64,000 nucleotides of DNA from Pseudomonas sp. ICMP 561 (GTDB lineage: Bacteria; Pseudomonadota; Gammaproteobacteria; Pseudomonadales; Pseudomonadaceae), in contig NZ_LKBT01000012.1 in assembly GCF_002699985.1 (NCBI RefSeq), positions 1-64,000 on the forward strand, in the 5' to 3' direction. This document shows positions 52,749 to 62,567 of this stretch, piece by piece (within the stretch, counting starts at the first letter, position 1; every line of letters starts with the position of its first letter). A program made the position numbers and the translations under genes. The notes under the pieces were generated by a model. That model was not told where the DNA came from, did not search any database, and worked only from the letters and a program-made list of their open reading frames with translations.

Positions 52749-54757
52749 GCGCCGTCGCGTCCGGCCTGAGCGGGCCGATTCCGCGTACCAGTCTGCTTTG
52801 GCTGCTATTGGCACAAGCGCTGGTCATCGTGCCGTTTATTCAGCACATTCCTGGAACCATCATCATTTTGTGGCTGGCCTGCATGCTATGGCGCGTGCAG
52901 ATCTTCCGCATGCGTGCTCGCCATCCCGGTGCATGGATAAAAGGCGGGCTGCTGGTGGGCACGGCGGGCGGGGTGTATCTGGCCCGTGGCAGCCTGGTCG
53001 GGCTGGAGGCGGGCGCTGCGCTGTTGGTGGCGGCTTTTGTGCTGAAAATGCTCGAGATGCAGAGTCGGCGTGATGCATTGGTATTGATCTTCCTCGGCTT
53101 CTTTTGCATCACGGTCGGCTACTTGTTCGAGGACAACCTGCTGTGGGCGGCGTTCACCTTGTTACCCGTCAGCACATTATTGGCGGCGTTGATCGGCTTG
53201 CAGTCATCCAGTCATTCCAGCAGTCAGCCCGGCAGCCTCAAGCTGGCGCTCAAATTGCTGGTGCAGGCGGTGCCGCTGATGCTTCTGCTGTTCCTGTTCT
53301 TCCCGCGTCTGGAGCCGCTCTGGTCATTGCCGCAGCCGAGTAATAAAGGCCAGACGGGGCTTTCCGACAACATGGCGCCGGGGGACATGGCTGAGTTGAG
53401 CAAGTCAGCGGCGTTGGTATTTCGTGCCAGTTTTGACGGCCCGATTCCGGCTCGGAATCAGCTGTATTGGCGCTCCCTGACCCTTGAACAATTTGACGGG
53501 CGACGCTGGTCGCAGTCGCCGCGCGCGCAAACCGTGCAGATGCCGCAATGGCAGAAACGTGGTGATTCCCTGAGTTACAGCATCGTCATGGAGCCCAGCG
53601 GCCGACCCTGGTTGTCGAGCCTGGACGTAGCCGAAAGCAATCTGGGTGATGTGCGCCAGATGAACGATTTCCGCTTGCAGCGACGTCGGCCGGTGGAGCA
53701 GTCGTTGCTCTACAACGTCATCTCCTGGCCGGACGCGACCCGTGAGGCGCAACTCAGCGAGAACATTCAGCGACAGGACCTGCAATTACCCGCCAAGGGC
53801 AACCCTCAGGCACGGCAGTGGGCCAGCGATCTGTTGCGCCGTCATCCACAGCCCGATGAGCTGGTGCAGACGATGCTCGATTACTTTGCCCGCGAGCCTT
53901 ATCACTACACCCTCAAACCACCGACGCTGGGACCAGACAGCATTGATGACTTCCTGTTTGAAAGCCGCCGTGGTTTTTGCGCGCATTACGCAGGGGCGAT
54001 GACTTTCGTGTTGCGTGCGGCGGGTATTCCGGCGCGGGTGGTGGCCGGTTATCAGGGCGGCGAACTCAATCCGGACGGCCAGTACCTGACGGTACGCCAG
54101 TTTGATGCTCACGCCTGGGTTGAGTACTGGCAGCCCGGTGTTGGCTGGCGCAGCGTCGATCCCACCGCCGCGGTGGCGCCGCAACGTATAGAACAAGGAC
54201 TGGAGCAGGCGTTGGCGGCGGACGAGGCGTTTCTAGCGGACTCGCCCATGTCGGCGCTGCGCTATCGCCATGTACCGTGGCTCAATTCGCTGCGCCTCAG
54301 CTGGGATAATCTCAATTACGGCTGGCAGCGGTGGGTGCTTGGCTATCAGGGGCAAGAGCAGTTGCGGGTGCTGAATCGCTGGTTCTCCGGCCTGGAGGCT
54401 CCGGCGTTCATCGTGGGTCTGTGCGTGTTTATGGGGTTGATCGCGTTATGGGTGTTCAAACCCTGGCAGCGCGAAAGTGATTCGCAACTTCGCCTGTTCG
54501 GCGCGTTCGAAAGACTGCTGGCACGTCATGGCCTGCGGCGTTTGCCGGGGGAGGGCGCCGAGGAGTTCTCGCGTCGTGCTGCGCTGGTATTGCCGGGGCA
54601 TGCCGACGCAATTGTCGCCTTCGCCCTAGAGTTTCAGGCTCAGCGTTATGCGGGTAGCTCGTCTTCACCGGCCGAACTGCGGCGGCGTTTGAAGCAATTA
54701 CGGCGACGTTTGCCATGGCGTTTATCGCCAGTCAAAGAAACCCACGATTCACGATAA
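52745..54757 (+). CDS. tgpA: TgpA, transglutaminase-like membrane protein (DUF3488)
   Basis: The 670-residue protein has a cluster of N-terminal helices (about 15-200), a periplasmic transglutaminase-core domain, and a late helix (about 555-575). The triad is Cys412 (RGFCAHYAGAM), His456 (FDAHAWVEYW) and Asp472 (RSVDPTAAV), with spacings of 44 and 16 residues as I recall for P. aeruginosa TgpA (PA2873), which is needed for viability there. The C-terminus is a cytoplasmic DUF4129-like tail. The start overlaps the DUF58 stop by ATGA. Confidence 0.93.
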   Translation: MSAVASGLSGPIPRTSLLWLLLAQALVIVPFIQHIPGTIIILWLACMLWRVQIFRMRARHPGAWIKGGLLVGTAGGVYLARGSLVGLEAGAALLVAAFVLKMLEMQSRRDALVLIFLGFFCITVGYLFEDNLLWAAFTLLPVSTLLAALIGLQSSSHSSSQPGSLKLALKLLVQAVPLMLLLFLFFPRLEPLWSLPQPSNKGQTGLSDNMAPGDMAELSKSAALVFRASFDGPIPARNQLYWRSLTLEQFDGRRWSQSPRAQTVQMPQWQKRGDSLSYSIVMEPSGRPWLSSLDVAESNLGDVRQMNDFRLQRRRPVEQSLLYNVISWPDATREAQLSENIQRQDLQLPAKGNPQARQWASDLLRRHPQPDELVQTMLDYFAREPYHYTLKPPTLGPDSIDDFLFESRRGFCAHYAGAMTFVLRAAGIPARVVAGYQGGELNPDGQYLTVRQFDAHAWVEYWQPGVGWRSVDPTAAVAPQRIEQGLEQALAADEAFLADSPMSALRYRHVPWLNSLRLSWDNLNYGWQRWVLGYQGQEQLRVLNRWFSGLEAPAFIVGLCVFMGLIALWVFKPWQRESDSQLRLFGAFERLLARHGLRRLPGEGAEEFSRRAALVLPGHADAIVAFALEFQAQRYAGSSSSPAELRRRLKQLRRRLPWRLSPVKETHDSR

Positions 54758-54767
54758 GGATGAGTTC

Positions 54768-55532
54768 ATGTCATCGATGGTTGACCATCTGGTCGCACAA
54801 GTCCTGGGCCTGCACGTCAAGTTGCTGGCTTGTCAGGCGCGCCTTGCCGCGTCCACCGACCCCGAGGCGTTGCACGACCTGCGCACCACGGTCCGGCGTC
54901 TGCGCAGCCTGTTGCGCCCCCTTCGCGGCGTATCAGGTGTCGAGCAGCTGGAAGCGGCAGCCAAGGCGGTAGGGGAATTGACCACGCCGCTGCTGGACAT
55001 GGAAGTACTTGCCGCACACTTGGCCGAGCAGGGCCTGGCCGAGGCTGCGTCCGTGCGCATCAATAAGGTCAGCAAAGCTTACGGGCAGGTTGCGACATCG
55101 GCTGAGCTCGCTCGACTGTTCAGCACCCTGGACCAGTTTCCGGGATTTTTGCGGGTGCAACAACGCCAGCAATTGCTGCGAGGCCTGCGCAAGACCATCG
55201 AGAAAGGCATGGACAAGCAGTGGAAAAAACTTCGCGAAGCCATCGCCGATCCGGCTCATGACCGGCATCGTCTGCGCTTGTTGATCAAACGCGTGCGCTA
55301 CGCCGCGGACGCTTATCCCGAGTTGAGTCATCAGCCGAAGAAAATGCAGTCGCGTCTGAAGGCCGCTCAAGGTGCGCTGGGCGATTGGCATGATCATCTG
55401 CAATGGCTGGCTCAGGCCGGACAGGAGCGCGATCTGGCGCCTTGCATCGCCGCCTGGCAAACCGGCATCGTACGTGCCGAGAAGAAGGCTGACGTTGCGC
55501 TGCTGCGTTTGAGCAAGACCTGCTTCGGTTGA
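54768..55532 (+). CDS. CHAD domain protein
   Basis: The 254-residue all-helical protein has CHAD features: LHDLRTTVRRLRSLLRPLRG near residue 40 and HDRHRLRLLIKRVRYAADAYPE, plus LGDWHDHLQWL. CHAD helices bind polyphosphate through conserved His and Arg/Lys residues. It starts 10 bp after tgpA with AAGGATGAG. Why a polyphosphate-binding protein sits at the end of the tgpA operon is not known. Confidence 0.92.
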   Translation: MSSMVDHLVAQVLGLHVKLLACQARLAASTDPEALHDLRTTVRRLRSLLRPLRGVSGVEQLEAAAKAVGELTTPLLDMEVLAAHLAEQGLAEAASVRINKVSKAYGQVATSAELARLFSTLDQFPGFLRVQQRQQLLRGLRKTIEKGMDKQWKKLREAIADPAHDRHRLRLLIKRVRYAADAYPELSHQPKKMQSRLKAAQGALGDWHDHLQWLAQAGQERDLAPCIAAWQTGIVRAEKKADVALLRLSKTCFG

Positions 55533-55574
55533 CGCGCATAACGGAACACATAAATCACAGATTGAATGCACTTT

Positions 55575-55649
55575 CTGTAGGAGCTGCCGAAGGCTGCGAA
55601 GCATTCATCCTGTGATACCGCGATCGCAGCCTTCGGCAGCTCCTACAGA
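55575..55649. repeat. REP inverted pair, main family
   Basis: CTGTAGGAGCTGCCGAAGGC and its exact mirror enclose GATACCGCGATCGCAGCC. It follows the CHAD gene. Confidence 0.88.
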
Positions 55650-55802
55650 TTCAATATTCGCTTAGAGGCATCATGGCGTTGATCCGGCCGCAAATATGGC
55701 CAATATGACGTATGCGCTATCCATGATGGCTGGTTAAGATCAACACCTGTTTGCTGACTCGCCACCGCGCGGGTTTTTTATTACCGGTACTACGGGGTAT
55801 AC

Positions 55803-56597
55803 ATGAAGTTTTCCGAGCTGATCGACGCGGTGCAGCGTAACCCGCTGGCCGTGACTATCCCGGCTGAATGGGCGCAAGGCCGCGCCAGTTTTGGTGGTTT
55901 GATGGCAGCGCTGCAATATGAAGCGATGCGCGCCAAAGTGCCTGAGGGAAGGCCGGTGCGCTCACTGGCGATCACCTTTGTCGGCCCGGCCGAGCCTGGC
56001 GTCCCGATTGCTTTCGAAGTAGAGGTATTGCGCGAGGGCAAAGCCGTCAGCCAGTTGCTGGGGCGAGCCACGCAAAATGGTCAGGTGATGACGCTGATTC
56101 AGGGCAGCTTCGGTGCGTCCCGTGAGTCGGTGATTTCGGTCAAGGCTGATCCCGCGCCAACGCTCAAGCCGCTGGAAGCGTGTCCGCAATTGCCCTTCGT
56201 CAGCGGCATGATGCCCGAGTACCTGCGCTTTATGGAGCTGCGTTGGGCGTTGGGCGGTTTGCCCTTCAGCAACACGCCTTCCCCGGCCATTGGCGGTTAT
56301 GTGCGGTTTCGCGATATCGAAGAAGGGCCTTCCAGCGAAGCCCACATGCTGGCGCTGGTCGACGCCTGGCCACCGGCGCTGTTGCCTCACCTGAACAAAC
56401 CCGCGCCGGGCAGTTCACTGACGTGGACCATTGAGTTTGTCCAGCCAATGCCTGTCTTGAGCACGCATGACTGGTGTTCTTACAAAGCGGTGATCGAGCA
56501 TGCTCGCGATGGTTACGGACATACCGCCGCGATGCTATGGTCGTCGACAGGGGAGCTGATTGCGATCAGTCGGCAGACGGTGACGGTGTTTGGATGA
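55803..56597 (+). CDS. Acyl-CoA thioesterase family protein (double hotdog)
   Basis: The 264-residue protein has the tandem hotdog layout of TesB-like thioesterases: AQGRASFGGLMAALQYEAM in the first fold, ending with QVMTLIQGSFGASRES, and a second fold with PSSEAHMLALVDAWPPALL and the final STGELIAISRQTVTVFG. It probably hydrolyses acyl-CoA; substrate chain length is unknown. Monocistronic. Confidence 0.88.
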   Translation: MKFSELIDAVQRNPLAVTIPAEWAQGRASFGGLMAALQYEAMRAKVPEGRPVRSLAITFVGPAEPGVPIAFEVEVLREGKAVSQLLGRATQNGQVMTLIQGSFGASRESVISVKADPAPTLKPLEACPQLPFVSGMMPEYLRFMELRWALGGLPFSNTPSPAIGGYVRFRDIEEGPSSEAHMLALVDAWPPALLPHLNKPAPGSSLTWTIEFVQPMPVLSTHDWCSYKAVIEHARDGYGHTAAMLWSSTGELIAISRQTVTVFG

Positions 56598-56605
56598 GCC
56601 CGTTG

Positions 56606-56830
56606 TCACGCCGCTAGCGATTGCCCGTGACGCTCAATGCCCGACGCGGCGATCATCCCGATGATGCCAACGGCCAACGAGATAACGCTCATGGAAAATA
56701 TCCCGTCCAGAATCAGCAGCGTAGCCAGAAGTAATAACGGTACGGCGATCATATGCTGGGTCGAGCGCTTATGATTTTCCGCGTTGCCGCGCCATTGCCC
56801 TATGTGGAGATTGAGTAAGCGCTTGGCCAT
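56606..56830 (-). CDS. Small two-helix membrane protein
   Basis: The 74-residue product (start ATG 56830 with GAGGA upstream) has a basic N-terminus (MAKRLLNLHIGQWRGNAENH) and two helices (HMIAVPLLLLATLLILDGIF, SVISLAVGIIGMIAASGIE). Convergent with the thioesterase. I recall similar Pseudomonas hypotheticals but no function. Confidence 0.72.
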   Translation of the reverse strand: MAKRLLNLHIGQWRGNAENHKRSTQHMIAVPLLLLATLLILDGIFSMSVISLAVGIIGMIAASGIERHGQSLAA

Positions 56831-56974
56831 GACTGCATTCCTCTTCAAACACTATGAATGCCTGAAGAGTAGGCCCGACTCGCAGTGGCGGCGAATCAAG
56901 TCTGACTATCGGTGTGATAGGCGCTAAATTATTAAGTTTCAAAACCCCGTTTGTGGATTGGAATGCGATCCACA

Positions 56975-57140
56975 TGTGGGAGATTCTATGGTTGCCTGCA
57001 AGCGCTGATCCCGGTGGGGCCGAATTCATTCGGGAAGGCGGCATTCCTGACGGCACGGATACATCGAATGTACCGGCCCCTTCGCGAATGAATTCGCTCC
57101 CACGGATTTTTGTTTGCAGGCCAACATAGAATCTCCCACA
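56975..57140. repeat. Nested inverted repeat
   Basis: The outer arms (56975-57001 and 57114-57140, TGTGGGAGATTCTATG... with one mismatch) enclose an inner pair GAATTCATTCGGGAAGG / CCTTCGCGAATGAATTC. The outer arm recurs alone at 62397. It lies in the gap between the small membrane protein and the chemoreceptor gene. Confidence 0.8.
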
Positions 57141-57191
57141 GAGTCTGGTATGGCACAGGACCTGGGCAAATGAAGGGGCAGCGAGTCCGCT

Positions 57192-58673
57192 TCAAAGCTT
57201 AAGCTGCCCAATCGCTTTGCTCAGTTCACCCGCCAAGGTCGCAAGCTCGTCGCTGGTACTCGCCGAGTCCACCGTCTGATTGACGGTGCGCTCGGTCACG
57301 TCGCGTATGCTGACCACGGCGCGGTTCATTTCCTCGGCGACCTGGCTTTGTTGCTGTGCGGCCACGGCAATCTGGGTGTTGCTTTCGCGCATTTGCGCCA
57401 CCGCATCGGCAATGGCCGCCAGCGCTTCGCCTGCCTCATGTGCTTGCTGTACGCATTCATCAGCCTTGAACGAGCTGTCCTGCATGAAGTCGACGGCATC
57501 CCGTGTGCCGGATTGCAACGCTGAAACCATCGTGGTGATTTCATCGGTGGAGACCTGTACGCGTTTGGCCAGGTTGCGGACTTCGTCGGCGACCACTGCA
57601 AAACCGCGGCCCATTTCCCCGGCCCGTGCCGCTTCGATGGCCGCGTTCAAGGCCAGCAGATTGGTTTGCTCGGCGATGCTATGAATCACGCTAACCACGC
57701 CGTTGATCTTATGGCTGTCTTCGGCCAGACGCTGAATCATCCCGGCGGTCTGCTGCACGCCACTCGACAAACCGGCAATCGAGGTCTGGACCCGATCAAC
57801 CACAGCCTTGCCACTGCCCGCCAGAGTATCGGCGGTTCGGGATTGATCCCGTGTGGTGCTGGCGTGCTGGGCGATATGGAAAACCGTCGCAGACATCTCG
57901 TTGATGGCGGTGGCAACCTGGTCGGTCTCACTTTGCTGGCCAAGCATGCCATGGCGCACGTCGTTCATGCCTGTCGCCAGATGCACTGCGCCCTGATCCA
58001 GGCGCGCAGCCGTCTGCGAGACGGTGGTGACGACCCGCTGATAGCCAGCCTGCATGGCGTTGAATGCCTTGGCCATCTGACCCACTTCATCCTCGCCGGT
58101 CAGCGGCACGCGAGCAGACAGGTCGCCGCTTTTTTCCACATGCAGCATGACATCCTTGAGCGTGTTGAGCTGGCTCAGCAGGAAGCGGATCAGCAATTGC
58201 GAAGCGCCGAGCATCGCGAGCATCAGTACGAACACGGCAATGGCGTAGTGGGCGAAGCGCTGCTCCAGCACTTGCATCAGGCTTGGGGCAAACGCCAGTA
58301 CCGCAATGCGCTGCCCGTCAGGCCGTGACACGATCTGAGCACCTGTCAGGAGGTGTTCGCCCGTTAACGATTGTGAGCCGAGTTCCACCCATTCTGTGGC
58401 AGCACTTAACTCAGGCAGAGGTTGTCCCTTAAATTCGGGTGTTTGCCCGGCAGTGAAAACCAGCAGCTCTGGCTGGCTCGGCAGCGCCTGGGATGCAGGC
58501 CAGGCAGTGAGCAGTCTTGCCTGCGCCTGAGCTGATTCTCGAGCGTCATCAATGCGGGCCTGTTGCTCCAGGTGCAGGGCGTAAATAACCAGCATCAACG
58601 TGGTGAAAAAGGCCACCGCGTTGACGGCCCAGAATTTGTACTTCAGGGAAAGGTTGCTAATCCAGGTGCCCAT
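57192..58673 (-). CDS. Methyl-accepting chemotaxis protein
   Basis: The 493-residue chemoreceptor has helix 1 at about 13-33, a small periplasmic domain of about 100 residues, helix 2 at about 140-162, HAMP (about 165-215), and the signalling domain with the hairpin [21 protein letters not shown] and [15 protein letters not shown]. It ends without a NWETF-type pentapeptide. No che genes adjoin. The ligand domain is unusually small, possibly a short four-helix or sCACHE-type sensor. Confidence 0.93.
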   Translation of the reverse strand: MGTWISNLSLKYKFWAVNAVAFFTTLMLVIYALHLEQQARIDDARESAQAQARLLTAWPASQALPSQPELLVFTAGQTPEFKGQPLPELSAATEWVELGSQSLTGEHLLTGAQIVSRPDGQRIAVLAFAPSLMQVLEQRFAHYAIAVFVLMLAMLGASQLLIRFLLSQLNTLKDVMLHVEKSGDLSARVPLTGEDEVGQMAKAFNAMQAGYQRVVTTVSQTAARLDQGAVHLATGMNDVRHGMLGQQSETDQVATAINEMSATVFHIAQHASTTRDQSRTADTLAGSGKAVVDRVQTSIAGLSSGVQQTAGMIQRLAEDSHKINGVVSVIHSIAEQTNLLALNAAIEAARAGEMGRGFAVVADEVRNLAKRVQVSTDEITTMVSALQSGTRDAVDFMQDSSFKADECVQQAHEAGEALAAIADAVAQMRESNTQIAVAAQQQSQVAEEMNRAVVSIRDVTERTVNQTVDSASTSDELATLAGELSKAIGQLKL

Positions 58674-58765
58674 GGGAGGTCTTCTTTGGTTAGTCAGGAG
58701 GAGAAGTGCAGCAAGGTGCCATCATCATCTCCCACTGAACAAAGCGTTCCTTGACCTGGATCAAC

Positions 58766-59587
58766 CTAATCCTGAGCGGCGACAGGTATTTGAGGTAATG
58801 CGAAAAAATCCCGAGCGGTAGCGCTGCTGTGGCTGGCCAGATCCTGTAGGGTCTCACCGCGATGCTGCGCGACTTCACGCAAGACTTCCGGCAGAAAACC
58901 GGGTTCGTTGCGGCCGTTCTTCGGCTTGGGCCGCAGGGTGCGTGGCAGTAGATACGGCGCATCGCTTTCCAGCATCAATCGGCCTCTGGGAATATCGCGG
59001 ACCAGGGGATGCAGGTGGCCGCCGCGGCGCTCGTCGCAGATCCAGCCGGTGATGCCGATGTGCAGGTCCATATCCAGATAGCTGTAGAGCGCGCGCTGTT
59101 CGCCGGTGAAGCAGTGAACGACGGCTGCGGGCAGACGATCACGGTAGTCGCGGAGGATTTCCAACAAGCGTTGATTGGCATCGCGCTCGTGGAGGAACAC
59201 CGGCATTTGTAGTTCCACGGCCAGTGCCAAATGCGCTTCCAGGACCTTTTCCTGTTGTGGGCGAGGGGAGAAGTCGCGATTGAAATCCAGCCCGCACTCG
59301 CCAACGGCCCGCACACGGTCTTCCTGAAGCAGGTCGCGCAATTGGCGCTCGCTGTCAGCGTTCCAGTCAACCGCCGAATGAGGGTGAATCCCTGCGGTGC
59401 TGAACAGTCGCAAAGCGCTTTCGTCGAGCTCATGGCAAAGCTTCAAGGCCTGCTCGCTGCCCTCGACGCTGGTACCCGTGAGCAGCAACTGACAGACGCC
59501 CGCAGCATAGGCGCGATCAAGCACCGCTTGTCGTTGCGAGTCGAAGCTGGCGTTTGTCAGATTGACGCCGATGTCGATGAGTTGCAT
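58766..59587 (-). CDS. tatD: TatD family metal-dependent 3'-5' DNase
   Basis: The 273-residue TIM-barrel enzyme matches TatD proper: N-terminal [19 protein letters not shown] (DIGVNL instead of DTHCHL, as in E. coli TatD), [50 protein letters not shown] and [13 protein letters not shown]. It is a Mg2+-dependent exonuclease linked to DNA repair after peroxide. Transcribed alone. Confidence 0.94.
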   Translation of the reverse strand: MQLIDIGVNLTNASFDSQRQAVLDRAYAAGVCQLLLTGTSVEGSEQALKLCHELDESALRLFSTAGIHPHSAVDWNADSERQLRDLLQEDRVRAVGECGLDFNRDFSPRPQQEKVLEAHLALAVELQMPVFLHERDANQRLLEILRDYRDRLPAAVVHCFTGEQRALYSYLDMDLHIGITGWICDERRGGHLHPLVRDIPRGRLMLESDAPYLLPRTLRPKPKNGRNEPGFLPEVLREVAQHRGETLQDLASHSSATARDFFALPQIPVAAQD

Positions 59588-59778
59588 GGTGCTACCTCAG
59601 GCCGGAGACCGCTGAGGATATCAGAGCTACGGCTTTAATAATAAAAGGTAATACAATCAGGCTCTTGAGAGAGATTTCTGATTGTCTTTCGCAATATTCA
59701 GATGATCCGCGCGTCATCGCACCAGCTTTACCCACTTCTTTTTTCATGTTTTGCGAACGGCATTTCCCTGGAGAGTGA

Positions 59779-61203
59779 ATGATCCGAGCCTCCCTTTACC
59801 TGATGGTTTCTGTGTCGCTGCTGCTGCCATTTTCGGTCAGTGCCCGCCAGGCCGGGCCGCAGGTAGCCGAGCACAAAACCGTCGTGCGCGATCTGCCGAC
59901 AATTCGCAGCAGCAAGGTATTGCGAGTGCTGGTCAATCAGAGCCGCAATAGCTCAGGGGATGCCAAGGGAGAGGAAATCGGCGTCGAGTACCATCGACTT
60001 CAAGCCTTCGAAAAATACCTCAATAGCCATTCCCGTGATGGTCAGCAAGTCACCTTCAAAATAATGCCCAAAGCCAAAAACCAGTTACTCATCGCGCTGC
60101 AGCGTGGTGAAGGGGATCTGGTTGCTCCCGGCGAGCTGCTCGACACCCGGGAAGCCAGAGGCGTTCAGGCCAGTGAGCCGATCATCCGTCATGTGCCGTT
60201 GGTTGTGGTGGGTGTCAGAGGGACACGCAGCTTCAAACATATCGAACAGCTTTCCGGGCGAACCCTGAGTTTGTCGGCGGGCAGTGCTGCCGATGACGCT
60301 GTGCATCTGCTTAATCAGCGACTGGCCCTGCGCAAGCTGGCCCCGGTGAAAATCGAGTGGGTCGATCCCAGCCTGGCGGTGGAGGATGTACTGGAAATGG
60401 TTCAGGCCGGGATCTTCCACCTCACTGTGGTCGAGCAGCCTATCGCAGAACGCTGGGCCAAAGTCATGCCCAAATTGCGTGTGGATCGCTCGCTAACGTT
60501 GAGCACCAACAGCGACATGAACTGGTTTGTGCGCCAGGACGCTACGATGCTGCGAGCCACCATCGATGGCTTTATCAAGACCTATAAGCCGCCTGCCAAT
60601 CAGGACATTGCGTTCCAGAAGGCCTATAAAAATCTCTATAAAGTCCATAACCCGTTGGCCAGGGCCGATCGTCAGCGCCTTGAGGAACTGCGTCCGACGT
60701 TGCAACGCCATGCAGATGCACAGGGTATGGACTGGTTGAATCTGGCTGCACTGGCCTTCAAGGAGTCAGGGCTTGAGCCACAGGCCCAGGGCAGCGGTGG
60801 GGCTACCGGTCTGTTGCAGATCACGCCCTCCGCAGCGAAGCGGGTCGGCGTAGGCAACATCCAGTCTACCGACAGCAATGTGCAGGCCGGGGCTAAGTAT
60901 CTGGCTCTGATCCGGCGCAAGTTCTTCGGCAGTTCCAGATTCAACGAGCGGGAACGCATGGCGTTCACCCTGGCGGCCTACAACCTCGGCCCCGAGCGGG
61001 TGCAAGGCATGCGCAAGGAGGCCAAGCGACGAGGGCTCAACCCTGATCAGTGGTTCTTTCAGACTGAGCGGGTCGCCATGGATCAGGCTGGCATGGGCGT
61101 GGTGAGTTATGTCAACAGCGTCAACAAGTACTACCTGGCGTTTGATCGTGAGCGGGATTCACTGGAACGGTCGCCGTCCGGCAAAGCCGTAGTCAGGAAG
61201 TAA
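59779..61203 (+). CDS. MltF-like lytic transglycosylase with substrate-binding domain
   Basis: The 474-residue periplasmic protein has a signal peptide (LYLMVSVSLLLPFSVSA), a type 3 solute-binding-like domain (about 45-285; SKVLRVLVNQS, GRTLSLSAGSAADDAVHLLN) and a C-terminal SLT lysozyme-like domain (about 310-460) with the catalytic glutamate in LAALAFKESGLEPQAQG and the following GATGLLQITPSAAKRVG. The order equals MltF, a regulated murein transglycosylase. The signal region has no lipobox. The start follows CTGGAGAGTGA. Confidence 0.9.
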   Translation: MIRASLYLMVSVSLLLPFSVSARQAGPQVAEHKTVVRDLPTIRSSKVLRVLVNQSRNSSGDAKGEEIGVEYHRLQAFEKYLNSHSRDGQQVTFKIMPKAKNQLLIALQRGEGDLVAPGELLDTREARGVQASEPIIRHVPLVVVGVRGTRSFKHIEQLSGRTLSLSAGSAADDAVHLLNQRLALRKLAPVKIEWVDPSLAVEDVLEMVQAGIFHLTVVEQPIAERWAKVMPKLRVDRSLTLSTNSDMNWFVRQDATMLRATIDGFIKTYKPPANQDIAFQKAYKNLYKVHNPLARADRQRLEELRPTLQRHADAQGMDWLNLAALAFKESGLEPQAQGSGGATGLLQITPSAAKRVGVGNIQSTDSNVQAGAKYLALIRRKFFGSSRFNERERMAFTLAAYNLGPERVQGMRKEAKRRGLNPDQWFFQTERVAMDQAGMGVVSYVNSVNKYYLAFDRERDSLERSPSGKAVVRK

Positions 61204-61300
61204 TCGAATAAATAGATAATGATGCCGAGTTTTTTGCGATTGTTAGATTGGCTGATCCGATTAATATGGCGCCATCAACTTCATTCACGGAACGCACCAC

Positions 61301-61735
61301 ATGAACACTCGGATCAAATCGCTTCTCACCACCCGCGCTGGCTATGGCCTGACTGTTGTGCGCATTTTGGTTGGCATCATTTTTGTTGCCCATGGTAGCC
61401 AGAAACTGTTTGGCGCTTTTGGCGGGTACGGTCTGGAAGGCACCGGCCAGTACATGGCGAGCCTGGGTCTGACACCGGGTTATCTGATGGCGCTGCTGTC
61501 CGGTAGCGCAGAGTTCTTCGGCGGTCTGGGTCTGGTAGTGGGTTTGCTGGCTCGTCCTGCTGCGTTGGTACTGGCAGCGACACTGGTTGTGGCGATCCTC
61601 TCGGTTCATATCCACAACGGCTTGTTCATGGCCAACAACGGTTACGAGTTCGCGCTTGCCCTCCTGGGCGGTGTGATTGCGGTGTTGATTGAAGGGGCGG
61701 GCAAACTGTCCATTGATCGCGCCATCGGTAACTGA
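61301..61735 (+). CDS. DoxX family membrane protein
   Basis: The 144-residue, four-helix DoxX/YphA-like protein has GLTVVRILVGIIFVAHGSQK, FGAFGGYGLEGTGQYM, and AEFFGGLGLVVGLLARPAAL. Members occur in quinone and thiosulfate oxidation contexts but most lack a known role. It is followed by a clear terminator. Confidence 0.9.
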   Translation: MNTRIKSLLTTRAGYGLTVVRILVGIIFVAHGSQKLFGAFGGYGLEGTGQYMASLGLTPGYLMALLSGSAEFFGGLGLVVGLLARPAALVLAATLVVAILSVHIHNGLFMANNGYEFALALLGGVIAVLIEGAGKLSIDRAIGN

Positions 61736-61764
61736 TCTACATTACTGATAGATGTGATGCTTCA

Positions 61765-61790
61765 AAGACCCGCCTCGTGCGGGTCTTTTT
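61765..61790 (+). terminator. Rho-independent terminator after the DoxX gene
   Basis: AAGACCCGC-CTCGT-GCGGGTCTT, a 9-bp stem with 5-base loop, followed by TTT and TATTT. It lies 30 bp after the DoxX stop. Confidence 0.92.
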
Positions 61791-62015
61791 ATTTGGGGGC
61801 GAATCAGAAGTGCGCTACTGACAATTGACAATCAGCGGGTGGCTTATCTACGATGCTGCCCATGCGCCGATTTACACAACTACTTGCGGGGCGCCAGATG
61901 AGCATGAAGCTTGTCGATAGAAGTCCTAAGGGGCTTCGAAATACCGCTAAAGCGTTGGTTCGGTGTTGCCTCTCACCGCTGCCCAGCGGAGCATTTGAGG
62001 CTGAGACAAAACATC

Positions 62016-62318
62016 ATGAGCCATCCCGTCGTTCGTATTTCCCCGATCGCCACCCAGTTTTCCCGTCGCAACCCGAAAATCCTGCTCTGCGGTTCACATC
62101 AGCCCACCTTGCTGCGCTTCCTGGACGGCCGTCCACGTCGCAACGGCGGGCCTCACGCATTCCTGATCCAGTTTGTCGATCCGCAACAATCACTGGCCAG
62201 CTTCAAGGATGACCAGTTCGATCTGGCAGTGGTTCAGGCGCCGTCTGCCGAGCGTGTGGAGGAAGTGGTGCGTGACCTGACGCGGATTGCCCGGCAGGGC
62301 TTGATTACTCGGTGTTGA
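62016..62318 (+). CDS. Conserved small protein, unknown function
   Basis: The 100-residue product starts at MSHPVVRISPIA; a longer frame upstream is not protein-like. It has an alpha/beta look (KILLCGSHQPTLLRFLDG, FDLAVVQAPSAERVEEVVRD) reminiscent of a small nucleotide-binding or SAM-like fold but without a decisive motif. The RBS is weak (GAGGCTGAG distant). Not recognised. Confidence 0.65.
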   Translation: MSHPVVRISPIATQFSRRNPKILLCGSHQPTLLRFLDGRPRRNGGPHAFLIQFVDPQQSLASFKDDQFDLAVVQAPSAERVEEVVRDLTRIARQGLITRC

Positions 62319-62396
62319 GGGCTTCTAGCCCAAGGGAATGTCCGATCTCCTGGCGCTCATAAAAAACACTGCATACACATGCTGGAATGCCATTTA

Positions 62397-62530
62397 TGTG
62401 GGAGATTCTATGATGGCCTGCAATCTCGTAGGACCGGCTTTAGCCGGGAGAGCGGTATTTCTGGCGAAGACGGTTCGGTGAATGTTCCGACGTCCTCCCG
62501 GCTGAAGCCGGTCCTACGGATTCAACCTGC
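62397..62530. repeat. Composite repeat: outer arm plus GGCTTTAGCCGG REP pair
   Basis: TGTGGGAGATTCTATGATGG (the same arm as at 56975) is followed at 62427 by a GGACCGGCTTTAGCCGGGAG pair (mirror ends 62518) and then CTCCCACAGG. Two repeat families are nested in one place between the unknown gene and greB. Confidence 0.8.
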
Positions 62531-62567
62531 TCCCACAGGGCCGGCCGACCTTACACATGCAGCGGTG

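Noticed and set aside
20369..55649. CRISPR array from repeated GTAGGAGCTGCCGAAGGC units
   Set aside because: The units are palindromic pairs kilobases apart without regular spacers or cas genes.
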